Assembly: GCF_016412875.1 (NCBI RefSeq)
Contig: NZ_JAEKPD010000001.1
Coordinates: 186,001-250,000 of the forward strand
Direction of reading: 5' to 3'
Length of the DNA stretch: 64,000 nt
From: Palleronia pontilimi
GTDB taxonomy: Bacteria > Pseudomonadota > Alphaproteobacteria > Rhodobacterales > Rhodobacteraceae
Positions 22,645 to 31,728 of the stretch are shown here, piece by piece. The translations under genes were made by a program, and so were the position numbers. Position 1 is the stretch's first letter. Every line of letters begins with the position of its first letter. Under the pieces are notes generated by a model. The model made no database searches. It was given only the letters and a program-made list of their open reading frames with translations, and was not told where the DNA came from.

Positions 22645-23634
22645 TCACCGGATCCGCGCCACGACGTAATCCGCAAGATCCATCAGCATCTGCCGCAGAT
22701 CCGACTGGGGCAGGACACTCAACGCCTCTTTCGCCGTGTCGGACCAGTCAAGCGCCGTGCGGCGCGTGCTCTCCAGCGCGCCGTGCGTCTCGAGCAATTC
22801 GTAGGCCCGGTCCAGGTCGCCCTCGCCCTGCTTGCCGCGCCCGATGGTCTGAACCCAGAAGGTATATTCTTCGCCTTTCGCCGACGCGACCGCGCGGATG
22901 ATCGGCAGGGTCATCTTGCGCTCGCGGAAATCGTCGCCGAAGCCCTTGCCGGTCTCGTCCCCGCGCTGCCAGTCCAGCAGGTCGTCCACCATCTGGAACG
23001 CGATTCCCAGCGCGTCGCCGTAGCGGTGCAGGGCCTGCACCAGGTCCAGCCGCGCCCCCGCGATCACGCCGCCCACTTCGGTCGCCGCGGAAAACAACGC
23101 CGCCGTCTTGCCGCGCACGATCTTCAGATAGGTCTCTTCGCTGGTCGCGAGATCACTCATGGCGGTCAGCTGCAACACCTCGCCCTCGGCGATCGTCGCC
23201 GCCGCGTTGGCCAGGATGTCCAGCACCCGCATGGATCCCGTCTCGACCATCAGCTGGAACGACCGCGCGAACAGGTAATCGCCCACCAGCACGCTGGACT
23301 TGTTGTCCCACAGCAGGTTCGCCGTGGGCCGACCGCGCCGCTGACCGCTTTCGTCCACCACGTCGTCATGCAGCAGCGTGGCCGTGTGGATGAACTCGAC
23401 CGTCGCCGCGAGATGCACGTCGTAGGGCCCCATGTAGCCGTTCATCCGGGCTGCGGCGATGGTCAGCATGGGCCGGATCCGCTTGCCGCCGGCACCTATA
23501 AGGTGGTCGCTGACTTCCGGAATGCGCGGCGCGTGCTCGCTGGCCATGCGGGCGCGGATCAGCGCGTCGACCTCGGCCAACGGCTCGGACAGCGCGGCGG
23601 CCAGTCGCTCGTGGGGTTTTGCCTGCGCGTCCAT
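22645..23634 (-). CDS. Polyprenyl (octa-/decaprenyl) diphosphate synthase
   Basis: This trans-prenyltransferase makes the long side chain of ubiquinone from IPP and an allylic primer. The 329-residue protein has G-G-K-R-I-R-P near residue 49, the first Asp-rich motif L-L-H-D-D-V-V-D (90-94) and the second Q-M-V-D-D-L-L-D-W near residue 215. Residues just before the first motif (F-I-H-T-A-T) are small, as in long-chain enzymes. Rhodobacteraceae normally make Q10, so a decaprenyl product is likely; chain length is not proven by sequence. The ATG at 23632-23634 follows GGAGGTGTC. Divergent from the DUF2007 gene. Confidence 0.93.
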   Translation of the reverse strand: MDAQAKPHERLAAALSEPLAEVDALIRARMASEHAPRIPEVSDHLIGAGGKRIRPMLTIAAARMNGYMGPYDVHLAATVEFIHTATLLHDDVVDESGQRRGRPTANLLWDNKSSVLVGDYLFARSFQLMVETGSMRVLDILANAAATIAEGEVLQLTAMSDLATSEETYLKIVRGKTAALFSAATEVGGVIAGARLDLVQALHRYGDALGIAFQMVDDLLDWQRGDETGKGFGDDFRERKMTLPIIRAVASAKGEEYTFWVQTIGRGKQGEGDLDRAYELLETHGALESTRRTALDWSDTAKEALSVLPQSDLRQMLMDLADYVVARIR

Positions 23635-23685
23635 GACACCTCCGGCTGCTCGACAAGGGGGCGGGGCCTGCGTATCTGGGACCCC

Positions 23686-23901
23686 ATGAAAGAGCTCATG
23701 CGCAGCAGCGACCCGACAACCATCGCCTTCGCCAAGGTCCTGCTCACCGGCGAGGGGATAGAGTGCTTTGAGCTCGACGTCCATATGAGCGTGCTGGAAG
23801 GCAGCATCGGCATTTTGCCGCGCCGCCTGATGGTCGCAGACCGCGATCATTTCCGCGCCCGCGCGGTGCTCAGCGACAACGATATTGACTTCGGACACTG
23901 A
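23686..23901 (+). CDS. DUF2007 family small protein
   Basis: A 71-residue protein with the DUF2007 ('putative signal transducing protein') pattern: M-K-E-L-M-R-S-S-D-P near the start, a helix ending in L-T-G-E-G-I-E-C-F near residue 20, V-L-E-G-S-I-G-I-L-P-R-R near residue 36, and a final V-A-D-R-D-H-F-R-A-R strand-helix. Family members are small alpha/beta proteins of unknown role. The coding end overlaps the TTG start of the downstream methyltransferase by 17 bases, so the two are translationally coupled. It is divergent from the polyprenyl synthase gene, 51 bases apart. Confidence 0.85.
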   Translation: MKELMRSSDPTTIAFAKVLLTGEGIECFELDVHMSVLEGSIGILPRRLMVADRDHFRARAVLSDNDIDFGH

Positions 23902-24646
23902 CACGACCTGCGACGCCTTCCTGGGCGGTCGCCTGACGCTGCGCCAGCCGCGTCGCGGGTACCGCGCCGGGGTCGACCCGATCCTGCTGGCCGCCAGCGT
24001 CGACGCGCGCCCCGGTCAATCGGTGCTCGAGTTAGGCTGCGGCGTCGGTGCCGCACTGTTTGCACTGGCCACGCGCGTGCCCTCGCTCGACCTGACCGGG
24101 GTGGAACTGCAACCCGCCTACGCCGATCTTGCCCGGACCAACGCCGCCGCGAACAAATTTTCGGCGAAAATTTTGACCGCCGACCTGACCGACCTGCCCC
24201 CGGACATCCGCCAGCGGCGCTTCGACCATGTCATCGCCAACCCGCCCTATTACCGGCCGCAGACGGGCACATCGCCCGCCGCCACCGACCGCGCCATCGC
24301 CCATCGCGAAGCCACGCCCCTGGCGGAATGGGTCGCCACCGGTGCGCGCAGGCTGAAACCGCGTGGCACGCTCAGCGTGATACAACGCGCCGATCGCCTG
24401 ACCGATCTTCTGGGTGCGATGGATACGCATCTGGGCTCGATCACCATGACCGCGCTGCATCCGCGCCCGGGGCGCGCTGCATCGCTTGTCATCGTGAAGG
24501 CCATCAAGGGCGGTCGCGGGGCGCTGACATTGGCACCACCCCTCTTCATGCACCGGGGCGACACCCACCTGTCCGATGGGGATGACTACACGGATGCGAT
24601 ACGCGCAGTGCTCAGGGACGCAGCAGCCCTGCCTACCGGTCCCTAA
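23885..24646 (+). CDS. TrmN6-like (YfiC) tRNA adenine-N6 methyltransferase family protein
   Basis: A 253-residue SAM-dependent methyltransferase. It shows the SAM motif V-L-E-L-G-C-G-V-G near residue 47, a V-E-L-Q acidic ribose contact near residue 72, and the N-P-P-Y catalytic motif (residues 119-122) typical of amino-methylases acting on adenine N6. The opening F-L-G-G-R-L-T-L-R-Q-P-R-R-G-Y-R-A-G-V-D is characteristic of the YfiC/TrmN6 group, which modifies A37 of tRNA-Val in E. coli. The start is TTG at 23885, inside the DUF2007 gene. Substrate is inferred from family only. Confidence 0.85.
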   Translation: MTSDTDTTCDAFLGGRLTLRQPRRGYRAGVDPILLAASVDARPGQSVLELGCGVGAALFALATRVPSLDLTGVELQPAYADLARTNAAANKFSAKILTADLTDLPPDIRQRRFDHVIANPPYYRPQTGTSPAATDRAIAHREATPLAEWVATGARRLKPRGTLSVIQRADRLTDLLGAMDTHLGSITMTALHPRPGRAASLVIVKAIKGGRGALTLAPPLFMHRGDTHLSDGDDYTDAIRAVLRDAAALPTGP

Positions 24647-24743
24647 TATTGCGCGGCATTTTATCAATACCCCTCCAGATCAGGTGACAAACGCGCGATT
24701 CTGTGCCTCAATCGAGGGACGACCAACTTATAGGAGGACGACG

Positions 24744-24908
24744 ATGGCTTTGAGTTCGCATGTGCAGGAACTGAAGAAGAAACATCAACACCTCTCGGAT
24801 GAAGTCGAATTGGCGCAACGCAGCCCAGGCACCGACCATCTGAAGATTGCGGACCTCAAGAAGCGAAAACTTCGCCTGAAAGAGCAAATCGAACGTCTGA
24901 GCCACTAG
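24744..24908 (+). CDS. YdcH/DUF465 small coiled-coil protein
   Basis: A 54-residue helical protein: S-S-H-V-Q-E-L-K-K-K-H at the start, L-K-I-A-D-L-K-K-R-K-L-R-L-K-E-Q-I in the C-terminal helix. This is the DUF465 pattern of small coiled-coil proteins of unknown function, common in alphaproteobacteria. A strong AGGAGG lies 11 bases before the ATG. It stands alone with a 97-base upstream gap and is followed by the hairpin at 24922-24945. Confidence 0.88.
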   Translation: MALSSHVQELKKKHQHLSDEVELAQRSPGTDHLKIADLKKRKLRLKEQIERLSH

Positions 24909-24921
24909 GCTCGACCAACCC

Positions 24922-24945
24922 GGCGCTGGCGGATGCGCCAGCGCC
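24922..24945. terminator. Perfect hairpin after the DUF465 gene
   Basis: GGCGCTGGCG and CGCCAGCGCC form a perfect 10-pair stem with a GATG loop, 13 bases after the DUF465 stop and upstream of the converging phaB end. No T-run follows, so it may be a Rho-independent-like or RNA-stabilising 3' structure. The rest of the gap (24946-25110) holds nothing I can identify. Confidence 0.5.
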
Positions 24946-25110
24946 CCATGGCGCGAAGACCGCCGCGGCCCGCCTGTAGGGCACCTCGCACCGATATTCT
25001 CCAGAAAGTCTCGGCCCTCGGTTCAAGCGACCGCGCATCTATGACCGCTGAGGTCGCGAAAAGGGCGCCGGTTCGCACCGACGCCCCGCTGAGCTTCAAT
25101 CGAAAGCGCG

Positions 25111-25833
25111 TCAGATCATGTATTGGCCGCCATTGGCCGAGATCGTCGAGCCCGTGATGAACCCCGCGTCGTCGCTGCACAGGAACCGCACGCAGCGCGC
25201 GATCTCTTCGGGCTCGCCCAGGCGACCCACCGGGATGCCGCCCACGATCTGCTCCATCACCTTTTCGGGGATCGTGCTCATCATGTCGGTGTTGATGTAG
25301 CCAGGCGCCACCACATTCACGGTGATGCCCTTGCTGGCGCCTTCCTGGGCCAGCGACTTGGTGAAGCCGATGTCACCCGCCTTCGCGGCGGCGTAATTGG
25401 CTTGGGCGAACTGGCCCTTCTGACCGTTGATCGAACTGATCGTCACGATCCGCCCGAAGCCGCGCTCCCGCATCCCGACCCAGACATTGTGGGTCATGTT
25501 GAAGACGCCGGTCAGGTTGGTGTTGATCACCTGGCTCCACTGCTCGGGTTTCATCTTGTGGAAGGGTGCGTCGCGGGTGATGCCCGCGTTGTTGACGAGA
25601 ATGTCGACATTGCCATGCTCGCTTTCGATCTTGGCGATCCCGTCCTTGCAGGCCTCGTAATCGCCGGTATCCCACTTGTAGGTCGGGATGCCCGTCTCGT
25701 CGGTGAAGGCCTTGGCCGCCTCGTCATTGCCGCCATACGTCGCGGCCACGGTATTGCCCGCGTCTTTGAGCGCCTTGGCGATGGCCGCCCCGATCCCGCG
25801 GGTTCCCCCCGTCACGATTGCTACACGTCCCAT
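25111..25833 (-). CDS. phaB: Acetoacetyl-CoA reductase
   Basis: PhaB reduces acetoacetyl-CoA to (R)-3-hydroxybutyryl-CoA with NADPH, the second step of polyhydroxybutyrate synthesis. The 240-residue SDR has T-G-G-T-R-G-I-G near residue 8, N-N-A-G-I-T near residue 84, the catalytic S-S-I-N-G-Q-K-G-Q...Y-A-A-A-K with Tyr and Lys near residues 148-152, and the PhaB-type Q-F-A-Q-A-N-Y and F-I-T-G-S-T-I-S-A-N-G-G-Q-Y end. GAGGAGG precedes the ATG. It is downstream of phaA on the same strand with a patatin-like gene in between; phaC is not in the window. Confidence 0.96.
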   Translation of the reverse strand: MGRVAIVTGGTRGIGAAIAKALKDAGNTVAATYGGNDEAAKAFTDETGIPTYKWDTGDYEACKDGIAKIESEHGNVDILVNNAGITRDAPFHKMKPEQWSQVINTNLTGVFNMTHNVWVGMRERGFGRIVTISSINGQKGQFAQANYAAAKAGDIGFTKSLAQEGASKGITVNVVAPGYINTDMMSTIPEKVMEQIVGGIPVGRLGEPEEIARCVRFLCSDDAGFITGSTISANGGQYMI

Positions 25834-25860
25834 GATGTCTCCTCCTCTGTTGGTTCCGTC

Positions 25861-26709
25861 TCAGTCGTTCATAAGCCCATCCGCCAGGAAGCGGCGGGCG
25901 TCCTCTTCCCCCTGCCGCCACGTGTCGCGCAGCTTTTCGGGGTCGGTGAAGTCGATCTTGTCCGCCGCGACGCTTTCGGACGGGCACACATACACGCGCC
26001 CCTCGACCTGAGGTATGTCGCGGAAGCGCTTTGTCAGCAAAATAAGCGAGCGTCCTTGGTCGGGCACCGGCATCGGCGCCTGGTCGACCATGCCGGCATC
26101 GACCGCGGGCTTGCCGCCCCACAGCGGCGGCTCGAAGGCGGGCGGGATCGTCGCCGCCGCGCAGATCAGGTCGACGATCTTTCCGTCGCGGGCAGCCTTG
26201 TTGGCATCGACAAGTTCGCCCGTCAGGCCGAAATTCTCGGCCCATTTCAGGTGCGGGTTGGACCGGATCACCGTGTCCGCCTCGTAGACCAGCGTCATCG
26301 CGGCGCCGCTGAGCTTGGCCCACCTGCCCGATGGCGGGCGGGCGATCAGGATTTGCATCTGCGGCCCTTCCGCGATCTGCCGCAGGGCCTGCGGGTCGCC
26401 GATGCTGCTTTCGACGATTTTGCGATACATGCGCTGGTGGGGCGAGTTGCCGTCCTCGTCGTCGAAGGGCTCGTGCAGCGGAATGTTGCGATCGTGGGCG
26501 GCGAAGACCTCGCACATGTGATCCCGAATGGCCTGGCCGCGCCGGGTCATGAAACCGCAACAGGTCAGCGCACCGCCCGACAGGCCCGAGATCCGCGCAG
26601 GCTCGATCGGGATCTCGTTGCGGAGCACGTCGATGAAGCCGCCCTGCCACAGGCAGCGCGTGCCCCCGCCCGAGAACACGATCTGATCGAAGAATGTTTT
26701 GCTGCCCAC
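25861..26709 (-). CDS. Patatin-like phospholipase/acyl hydrolase
   Basis: A 282-residue cytoplasmic protein with the patatin catalytic dyad: oxyanion-hole G-G-G-T-R (14-18), nucleophile elbow G-L-S-G-G with Ser44, and the Asp of D-A-G (204-206, in place of D-G-G). Patatins hydrolyse acyl esters of lipids. It sits between phaA and phaB on the same strand (27 bases to phaB), which raises a link to PHB granules or the lipid around them; that is inference. The start is a GTG at 26707-26709 with no clear ribosome site and directly after a large hairpin, so initiation may be inefficient. Confidence 0.88.
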   Translation of the reverse strand: MGSKTFFDQIVFSGGGTRCLWQGGFIDVLRNEIPIEPARISGLSGGALTCCGFMTRRGQAIRDHMCEVFAAHDRNIPLHEPFDDEDGNSPHQRMYRKIVESSIGDPQALRQIAEGPQMQILIARPPSGRWAKLSGAAMTLVYEADTVIRSNPHLKWAENFGLTGELVDANKAARDGKIVDLICAAATIPPAFEPPLWGGKPAVDAGMVDQAPMPVPDQGRSLILLTKRFRDIPQVEGRVYVCPSESVAADKIDFTDPEKLRDTWRQGEEDARRFLADGLMND

Positions 26710-26719
26710 TATCTAGGCC

Positions 26720-26747
26720 CGCCGCGCCGGACAGATCCGGCGCGGCG
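26720..26747 (-). repeat. 12-pair perfect hairpin between phaA and the patatin gene
   Basis: CGCCGCGCCGGA (26720-26731) and its exact reverse complement (26736-26747) enclose a CAGA loop. It begins 7 bases after the phaA stop and ends 10 bases before the patatin GTG. No T-run follows on the minus strand, so it may be a partial terminator, a 3' stabiliser of phaA mRNA, or a block on patatin translation. Confidence 0.6.
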
Positions 26748-26754
26748 TATCCCG

Positions 26755-27930
26755 TCAGGGACGCTCGACGCACATGGCGACGCCCATGCCGCCGCCGATG
26801 CACAGCGTCGCGAGGCCTTTCTTCGCGTCCCGCTTCTTCATCTCGTAGAGCAGCGTGTTGAAAATCCGCGCGCCAGATGCCCCGATGGGGTGGCCGATGG
26901 CGATCGACCCACCGTTCACGTTCACGACGTTCGGATCCCAGCCCATGTCCTTGTTCACGGCACAGGCCTGCGCGGCGAAGGCTTCATTCGCCTCGACCAG
27001 GTCCAGATCCTCGGCCTTCCAGCCCGCCATTTCCAGCGCCTTGCGCGACGAGCCGATGGGCCCGGTGCCCATGATGGACGGGTCCAGACCGACGGTCGCG
27101 TAGCTGACGATGCGCGCCAGCGGCTCGATGCCGCGCTTCTCGGCCTCGTCCGCCTGCATCAGCAGCACGCCCGCGGCGCCATCGTTGATGCCCGACGCGT
27201 TGCCAGCGGTCACGCTGCCGTCCTTGGTGAAGGCGGGGCGCAGCTTGGCCATACCCTCCATGGTCGCGCCTTCGCGGATATGCTCGTCCTTGTCGACGAC
27301 CGTATCGCCCTTGCGGGTCGACACGGTGAAGGCCACGATTTCATCCTGGAACCGCCCTTCGGCGCGCGCCTTCTCGGCGTTGTTGTGGCTGCGCGTGGCG
27401 AATTCGTCCTGCTGTTCGCGGCTGATCTGCCACTTCTCGGCGACGTTTTCGGCGGTCTGACCCATGTGGTAGCCGTTGAACGCATCCCACAGGCCGTCGC
27501 GGATCATGCTGTCGATGAACTTCATGTCGCCCATCTTGTGACCCTGGCGCAGGTTGGCCACATGGGGGCTCATGGACATATTTTCCTGTCCGCCCGCGGC
27601 GACGATCTTCGCGTCGCCCAGCTGGATGTGCTGGGCGCCCAGCGCGATGGCGCGCAGGCCGGATCCGCAGACCTGGTTGATGCCCCAGGCCGCCGCTTCG
27701 ATGGGAAGGCCCGCGTTGATATGCGCCTGGCGGGCGGGGTTCTGGCCCTGACCGGCGGTCAGCACCTGGCCCAGGATCGTCTCGGAGACCTCGGACTTGT
27801 CGATACCTGCACGCGCGACGATTTCTTCCAGAACCTTGGCGCCCAGGTCATGGGCGGGGACATTGGCGAACGATCCGTTGAACGTGCCCACGGCAGTTCG
27901 AGCGGCAGAGGCGATTACGACGTTGGTCAT
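26755..27930 (-). CDS. phaA: Acetyl-CoA C-acetyltransferase (beta-ketothiolase)
   Basis: PhaA condenses two acetyl-CoA to acetoacetyl-CoA, feeding PHB synthesis and, in reverse, ketone catabolism. The 391-residue thiolase shows the acylation cysteine in [10 protein letters not shown] near residue 90, the N-E-A-F-A-A-Q-A motif near residue 315, the catalytic [10 protein letters not shown] near residue 347, and the C-terminal C-I-G-G-G-M-G-V-A with the second cysteine. AAAGGGAG precedes the ATG. It is the first gene of the phaA-patatin-phaB unit. Confidence 0.97.
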   Translation of the reverse strand: MTNVVIASAARTAVGTFNGSFANVPAHDLGAKVLEEIVARAGIDKSEVSETILGQVLTAGQGQNPARQAHINAGLPIEAAAWGINQVCGSGLRAIALGAQHIQLGDAKIVAAGGQENMSMSPHVANLRQGHKMGDMKFIDSMIRDGLWDAFNGYHMGQTAENVAEKWQISREQQDEFATRSHNNAEKARAEGRFQDEIVAFTVSTRKGDTVVDKDEHIREGATMEGMAKLRPAFTKDGSVTAGNASGINDGAAGVLLMQADEAEKRGIEPLARIVSYATVGLDPSIMGTGPIGSSRKALEMAGWKAEDLDLVEANEAFAAQACAVNKDMGWDPNVVNVNGGSIAIGHPIGASGARIFNTLLYEMKKRDAKKGLATLCIGGGMGVAMCVERP

Positions 27931-28038
27931 TGGGCTCCCTTTCAGTGACTAAGCCTGAAAACTAGGCATATCACGGACAATGGCAACCAAGTGACCCCCC
28001 GTCGTGCAGAATTATCTTCCCCGACGGAAGCGGGATCG

Positions 28039-28890
28039 CTACCCGACCTGGCTTTCCTGTTCGCACGGTTCCCACCGGGGCCGGATGGTGGGTGCACCGA
28101 AATAATAGCCCTGCAGGCAATCCACGTCGATGTCGTGCAGCATTTCGGCATCGCGGGCCGATTCGACCTGTTCGGCGATCGTGACCATGTCGAAATGGCG
28201 CCCGATCGAGACGATGGCCTTGACCAGCGCCTGGTTGTCGGGGCTGTCTGCGATGCCCCGGATGAACTGCCCGTCGATCTTGAGAATGTCGAAGTACAGG
28301 TCCTTCAGATAGCGCATGGACGTGTAGCCGGACCCGAAATCGTCGATGGCGAAGCTCACGCCCCGGCGCTGGTAGGTGTCGATGAATTCGCCCACCGCTT
28401 GCGGAACGGTGATCGCCGAGCTTTCCGTGATCTCGAGGATCAGCCGCTCGCCGATCGTCGGGTCGGCCAGCAACCCGCGGTCGAGCGCATCCAGCCACGG
28501 CGTGTAGCCGATGGAGCGTGCCGACAGATTGATGGACAAGCGCAGCTTGGGGCGCTGGCGCAGGGTTTCGAGCCCGTATTTGATCGACAGGCAATCAATC
28601 CGGCGGCCAAGCTCGCGCTCTTCGACATGGCTGATGAAGTCCTTGGCGGGAATGATCCGGCCACTGTCGTCAAGAAGGCGGATCAGCCCTTCGTAGAATG
28701 CTGGCCTGTCGTGCCTGCCCGATGGCACGATGGGCTGGAAGGCGAGCATGACGTTGTCGTCCGCGACCGCACGTTCGACCATCTTGATGACATCGCGATC
28801 GCGGGCCTGGATCGCGACGCTCAGCGGATCGGCCAGGGCAGCGCCTGGGGTCGATAGCAGCGAATCGGCGGGAAGGCTGTCGAAACTCAT
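28039..28890 (-). CDS. EAL-domain cyclic-di-GMP phosphodiesterase
   Basis: A 283-residue protein consisting almost wholly of an EAL domain, with no GGDEF or sensor domain and no membrane segment. The signature motif reads E-G-L (67-69) instead of E-A-L, the usual neutral variant. The other catalytic elements are kept: S-I-N-L-S (Asn), L-E-I-T-E-S (Glu), D-D-F-G-S-G, I-L-K-I-D (Lys), A-E-Q-V-E-S and the final Q-G-Y-Y-F-G. It is therefore probably an active enzyme degrading c-di-GMP. The ATG at 28888-28890 has GGAG upstream. The gene is alone, 108 bases from phaA. Confidence 0.9.
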   Translation of the reverse strand: MSFDSLPADSLLSTPGAALADPLSVAIQARDRDVIKMVERAVADDNVMLAFQPIVPSGRHDRPAFYEGLIRLLDDSGRIIPAKDFISHVEERELGRRIDCLSIKYGLETLRQRPKLRLSINLSARSIGYTPWLDALDRGLLADPTIGERLILEITESSAITVPQAVGEFIDTYQRRGVSFAIDDFGSGYTSMRYLKDLYFDILKIDGQFIRGIADSPDNQALVKAIVSIGRHFDMVTIAEQVESARDAEMLHDIDVDCLQGYYFGAPTIRPRWEPCEQESQVG

Positions 28891-28999
28891 GGGGAACTCC
28901 ATCCGGGACATGGGCAACCTGACCCCCTTCCGCTAATAAGTCGTAAAATGGACAATTCGCGCTGAATTAGCCGGATTGTCCCGGAAAACGGAGCATAGC

Positions 29000-29569
29000 A
29001 TGGGCGAACGGTGTGATTGGTGCGGCGACGACCCGCTCTATGTCGCCTATCACGACACCGAGTGGGGCGTGCCGGAATACGACAGCCGCGCGCTGTGGGA
29101 AAAGCTGGTGCTGGACGGCTTCCAGGCGGGCCTGAGCTGGATCACCATTCTGAAAAAGCGGGACAATTTCCGGGCGGCCTTCGACGGCTTCGACCCGAAC
29201 ACGATCGCCCGGTGGGGCGAGCGGGACGTGCAGCGCCTGCTCGGCGACGCGGGCATCGTGCGCCATCGCGGCAAGATCGAGGCCACGATCAAGAACGCGC
29301 GCGCCTGGCAGGGCATCGAGGCGCAGGGAAGCTTTTCGGATTACCTGTGGGACTTCGTCGACGGCAGGCCCGTGCAGAATCGCTTTCGGACCATGGCCGA
29401 GGTGCCGCCCGAAACACCGCTGTCGCGCCGGATCTCGAAGGATCTGAAGCAGCGTGGCTTCAGCTTTTGCGGCCCCACGATCGTCTATGCGTTCATGCAG
29501 GCCAGCGGCTTTTTCAACGACCACCTGACCCATTGCATGCGCCACGCGCAGGTCAAGGCGATGGCCTAG
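29000..29569 (+). CDS. tag: DNA-3-methyladenine glycosylase I
   Basis: Tag removes 3-methyladenine from alkylated DNA. The 189-residue protein starts with [11 protein letters not shown] (zinc Cys), Y-H-D-T-E-W-G-V-P near residue 18 and F-Q-A-G-L-S-W near residue 44 (catalytic pocket Glu and Trp), and ends with [13 protein letters not shown]-x-G and a zinc-binding H-x-x-x-C region. Length fits. The ATG at 29000 follows GGAG; in-frame upstream starts are less typical. The stop overlaps the converging tlpA-like gene by 4 bases. Confidence 0.95.
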   Translation: MGERCDWCGDDPLYVAYHDTEWGVPEYDSRALWEKLVLDGFQAGLSWITILKKRDNFRAAFDGFDPNTIARWGERDVQRLLGDAGIVRHRGKIEATIKNARAWQGIEAQGSFSDYLWDFVDGRPVQNRFRTMAEVPPETPLSRRISKDLKQRGFSFCGPTIVYAFMQASGFFNDHLTHCMRHAQVKAMA

Positions 29570-30111
29570 CCGTCGGCCATCACCGCGCGCAACAGCTGCT
29601 TCGCCTCGTCGCTGTCCCACTTGGCATCGCCCGTCAGGCGCGCGATCTCTTCGCCCGCGGGGTTCAGCAGGACCGTGATCGGCAGCGCGGCGACGGCCAT
29701 TTGGGACGACAGCGCGCGGTCCGGATCCAGCAGGATCGGCAGATCGTCGATGTCGTGCTCGGCGTAGAACGACTCGATCGCCGGCAGCGCGTTGCGCCAG
29801 ACCGCAAGGGTGACCACCTCGAATTCGTCGCCCCCAAGCTCTCCCTGCAGTGCATCCAGGGCGGGCATCTCTTCGCGGCAGGGCGAGCACCAGAGCGCCC
29901 AGAAATTCACGAGCACGTGCTTGCCTGCATAGTCGGCCAGGCTGTATTCGGTGCCGTCCGCGTCGAAAAAGACGGCATCGCTGACCGGCCGCGGCTCGGC
30001 GTGGAAGTTCAGCTTTCGCATGTCGCCTTCGCGCATGGCGTTCCAGGCGGCAGGGTCCGCGTTTGCGAACGAGGCAAGGCCCAGATAAAGGGCGAGGGTC
30101 AGGAACTTCAT
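29566..30111 (-). CDS. TlpA-like periplasmic thioredoxin-fold protein
   Basis: A 181-residue exported thiol:disulfide oxidoreductase. A signal peptide (residues 1-18, ending A-N-A) precedes a thioredoxin fold with the active site W-C-S-P-C (Cys75 and Cys78), the preceding L-V-N-F-W-A strand and the cis-proline A-A-L-P-I-T near residue 142. TlpA/ResA proteins keep c-type cytochrome or copper-site cysteines reduced. A strong TTGGAGGTC precedes the ATG. It is divergent from argH with only 21 bases between the start codons, and converges on tag. Confidence 0.92.
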   Translation of the reverse strand: MKFLTLALYLGLASFANADPAAWNAMREGDMRKLNFHAEPRPVSDAVFFDADGTEYSLADYAGKHVLVNFWALWCSPCREEMPALDALQGELGGDEFEVVTLAVWRNALPAIESFYAEHDIDDLPILLDPDRALSSQMAVAALPITVLLNPAGEEIARLTGDAKWDSDEAKQLLRAVMADG

Positions 30112-30132
30112 ATGACCTCCAAGGGGCACGAC

Positions 30133-31542
30133 ATGGCCGACAAAACTTCCAATGCGATGTGGGGCGGGCGCTTTTCCGAAGGCCCCGACGCGATCATGGA
30201 GGCGATCAACGCCTCGATCGGGTTCGACCAGCGGTTGGCGGCGCAAGACATCGCGGGCTCGCGCGCCCATGCCGCCATGTTGGCAGCGCAGGGCATCATC
30301 ACGTCTAAAGACGCGGACGCGATCCGGGAAGGCCTGCTCACCGTGTTGTCAGAGATTGAAACGGGATCCTTCCCGTTCTCGGCGGCGCTGGAAGACATCC
30401 ACATGAATGTGGAAGCGCGCCTCAAAGAGCTGATCGGCGAGGCCGCGGGCCGCCTGCATACCGGCCGGTCGCGCAACGACCAGGTGGCGACCGATTTCCG
30501 CCTGTGGGTGCGCGACCAGTGCGACGCGGCGATGGACGGGCTCGGCGCGCTGCAAACAGCACTTGTAGACCAGGCCGAGGCGGGCGCGGATTGGGTCATG
30601 CCCGGCTTCACGCACCTGCAAACGGCCCAGCCCGTGACCTGGGGCCACCACATGCTGGCCTATGTGGAGATGTTCGGCCGTGATCGCGCGCGCCTGTCCG
30701 ACGCGCGCACCCGGATGAACGATTCGCCCCTGGGCGCCGCGGCGCTGGCGGGCACGTCCTATCCCATCGACCGCGATGCCACCGCCCATGCCTTGGGCTT
30801 CGACCGGCCCTGCGCCAATTCGCTCGACGCGGTGTCGGACCGCGACTTCGCGCTCGAGTTCCTGTCGGCCGCCTCGATCTGCGCCATGCACCTGAGCCGC
30901 CTGGCCGAAGAGCTGGTGATCTGGTCCTCGGCCCAGTTCCGCTTCGTGGCCCTGTCGGACCGCTGGACCACAGGCTCTTCCATCATGCCGCAGAAGAAGA
31001 ACCCCGACGCCGCCGAGCTGCTGCGCGCCAAGATCGGCCGCATCTTCGGCGCGCAGACGGCGCTGCTGATGGTGATGAAGGGGCTGCCGCTGGCCTATTC
31101 CAAGGACATGCAGGAGGACAAGGAACAGGTCTTCGACGCGGCCGACAGCCTGATGCTGGCGCTGGCGGCGATGACCGGCATGGTGGGCGACATGCAGGCC
31201 AACCGCGACGCGCTGCGCGCGGCCGCGGCGCACGGATTTTCCACGGCGACGGACCTGGCCGATTGGCTGACGCGCGAGGCAGGTCTGCCGTTCCGCGACG
31301 CCCACCACGTCACCGGATCACTGGTGGCGCTGGCCGAAAAGCGCGGCTGCGACCTGCCGGACCTCAGCCTTGCCGACATGCAGGCCGCGCACCCCGCCAT
31401 CACCCAGGACGTGTTCACGGTGCTGGGCGTCGACAATTCCGTGGCCTCGCGCACGTCCTATGGCGGCACCGCGCCCGACAATGTGCGCGATCAGGTCGCA
31501 CGCTGGCGCAAACGCCTGTCCGAATCGTCGCCGCACGCCTAA
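30133..31542 (+). CDS. argH: Argininosuccinate lyase
   Basis: ArgH splits argininosuccinate to arginine and fumarate. The 469-residue protein has the [10 protein letters not shown] block (109-117), T-H-L-Q-x-A-Q-P near residue 160 with the catalytic His, and the fumarase-superfamily signature [12 protein letters not shown] (281-292) whose Ser283 is the catalytic acid-base. AAGGGG precedes the ATG at 30133; a second in-frame ATG at 30112 starts immediately next to the tlpA start codon and is less likely. A small lipoprotein and DUF2834 gene follow. Confidence 0.97.
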   Translation: MADKTSNAMWGGRFSEGPDAIMEAINASIGFDQRLAAQDIAGSRAHAAMLAAQGIITSKDADAIREGLLTVLSEIETGSFPFSAALEDIHMNVEARLKELIGEAAGRLHTGRSRNDQVATDFRLWVRDQCDAAMDGLGALQTALVDQAEAGADWVMPGFTHLQTAQPVTWGHHMLAYVEMFGRDRARLSDARTRMNDSPLGAAALAGTSYPIDRDATAHALGFDRPCANSLDAVSDRDFALEFLSAASICAMHLSRLAEELVIWSSAQFRFVALSDRWTTGSSIMPQKKNPDAAELLRAKIGRIFGAQTALLMVMKGLPLAYSKDMQEDKEQVFDAADSLMLALAAMTGMVGDMQANRDALRAAAAHGFSTATDLADWLTREAGLPFRDAHHVTGSLVALAEKRGCDLPDLSLADMQAAHPAITQDVFTVLGVDNSVASRTSYGGTAPDNVRDQVARWRKRLSESSPHA

Positions 31543-31575
31543 CCTGCGACCATTCCCGAAACGGAGACCACCGAG

Positions 31576-31728
31576 ATGATCCGCATCGCCGCCCTTGCCG
31601 CGCTGTTGCTCGCCGCCGCCTGCGGCGCCAGCGGCCCGCCCGAACCGTTCGACACCGAACCCGAGCGCGAGCTGGGCATCGAGATTTCCGGCACCGCCGA
31701 AATCGGCATCACCGGCGGTGGCTTCTGA
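31576..31728 (+). CDS. Small lipoprotein downstream of argH
   Basis: A 50-residue reading frame with an AC-GGAG ribosome site, an N-terminal hydrophobic run rich in Ala and Leu and a lipobox L-A-A-A-C with the Cys at about residue 16. The mature peptide is only about 35 residues, acidic, and ends G-I-T-G-G-G-F. It lies 33 bases after argH and its TGA overlaps the ATG of the DUF2834 gene (TGATG), so it is part of the same unit. Function unknown. Confidence 0.75.
   Translation: MIRIAALAALLLAAACGASGPPEPFDTEPERELGIEISGTAEIGITGGGF

Noticed and set aside
24905-25180. 91-residue minus-strand frame between DUF465 and phaB
   Set aside because: Arg/Gly-rich reverse-frame composition, overlaps phaB's 3' end and the hairpin, and has no ribosome site.
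25123-27948. 941-residue open frame on the plus strand across the pha cluster
   Set aside because: It is antisense to phaB, the patatin gene and phaA, whose products are unmistakable. Its translation is low-complexity, rich in Arg, His, Gly and Asp, typical of the reverse frame of GC-rich genes.
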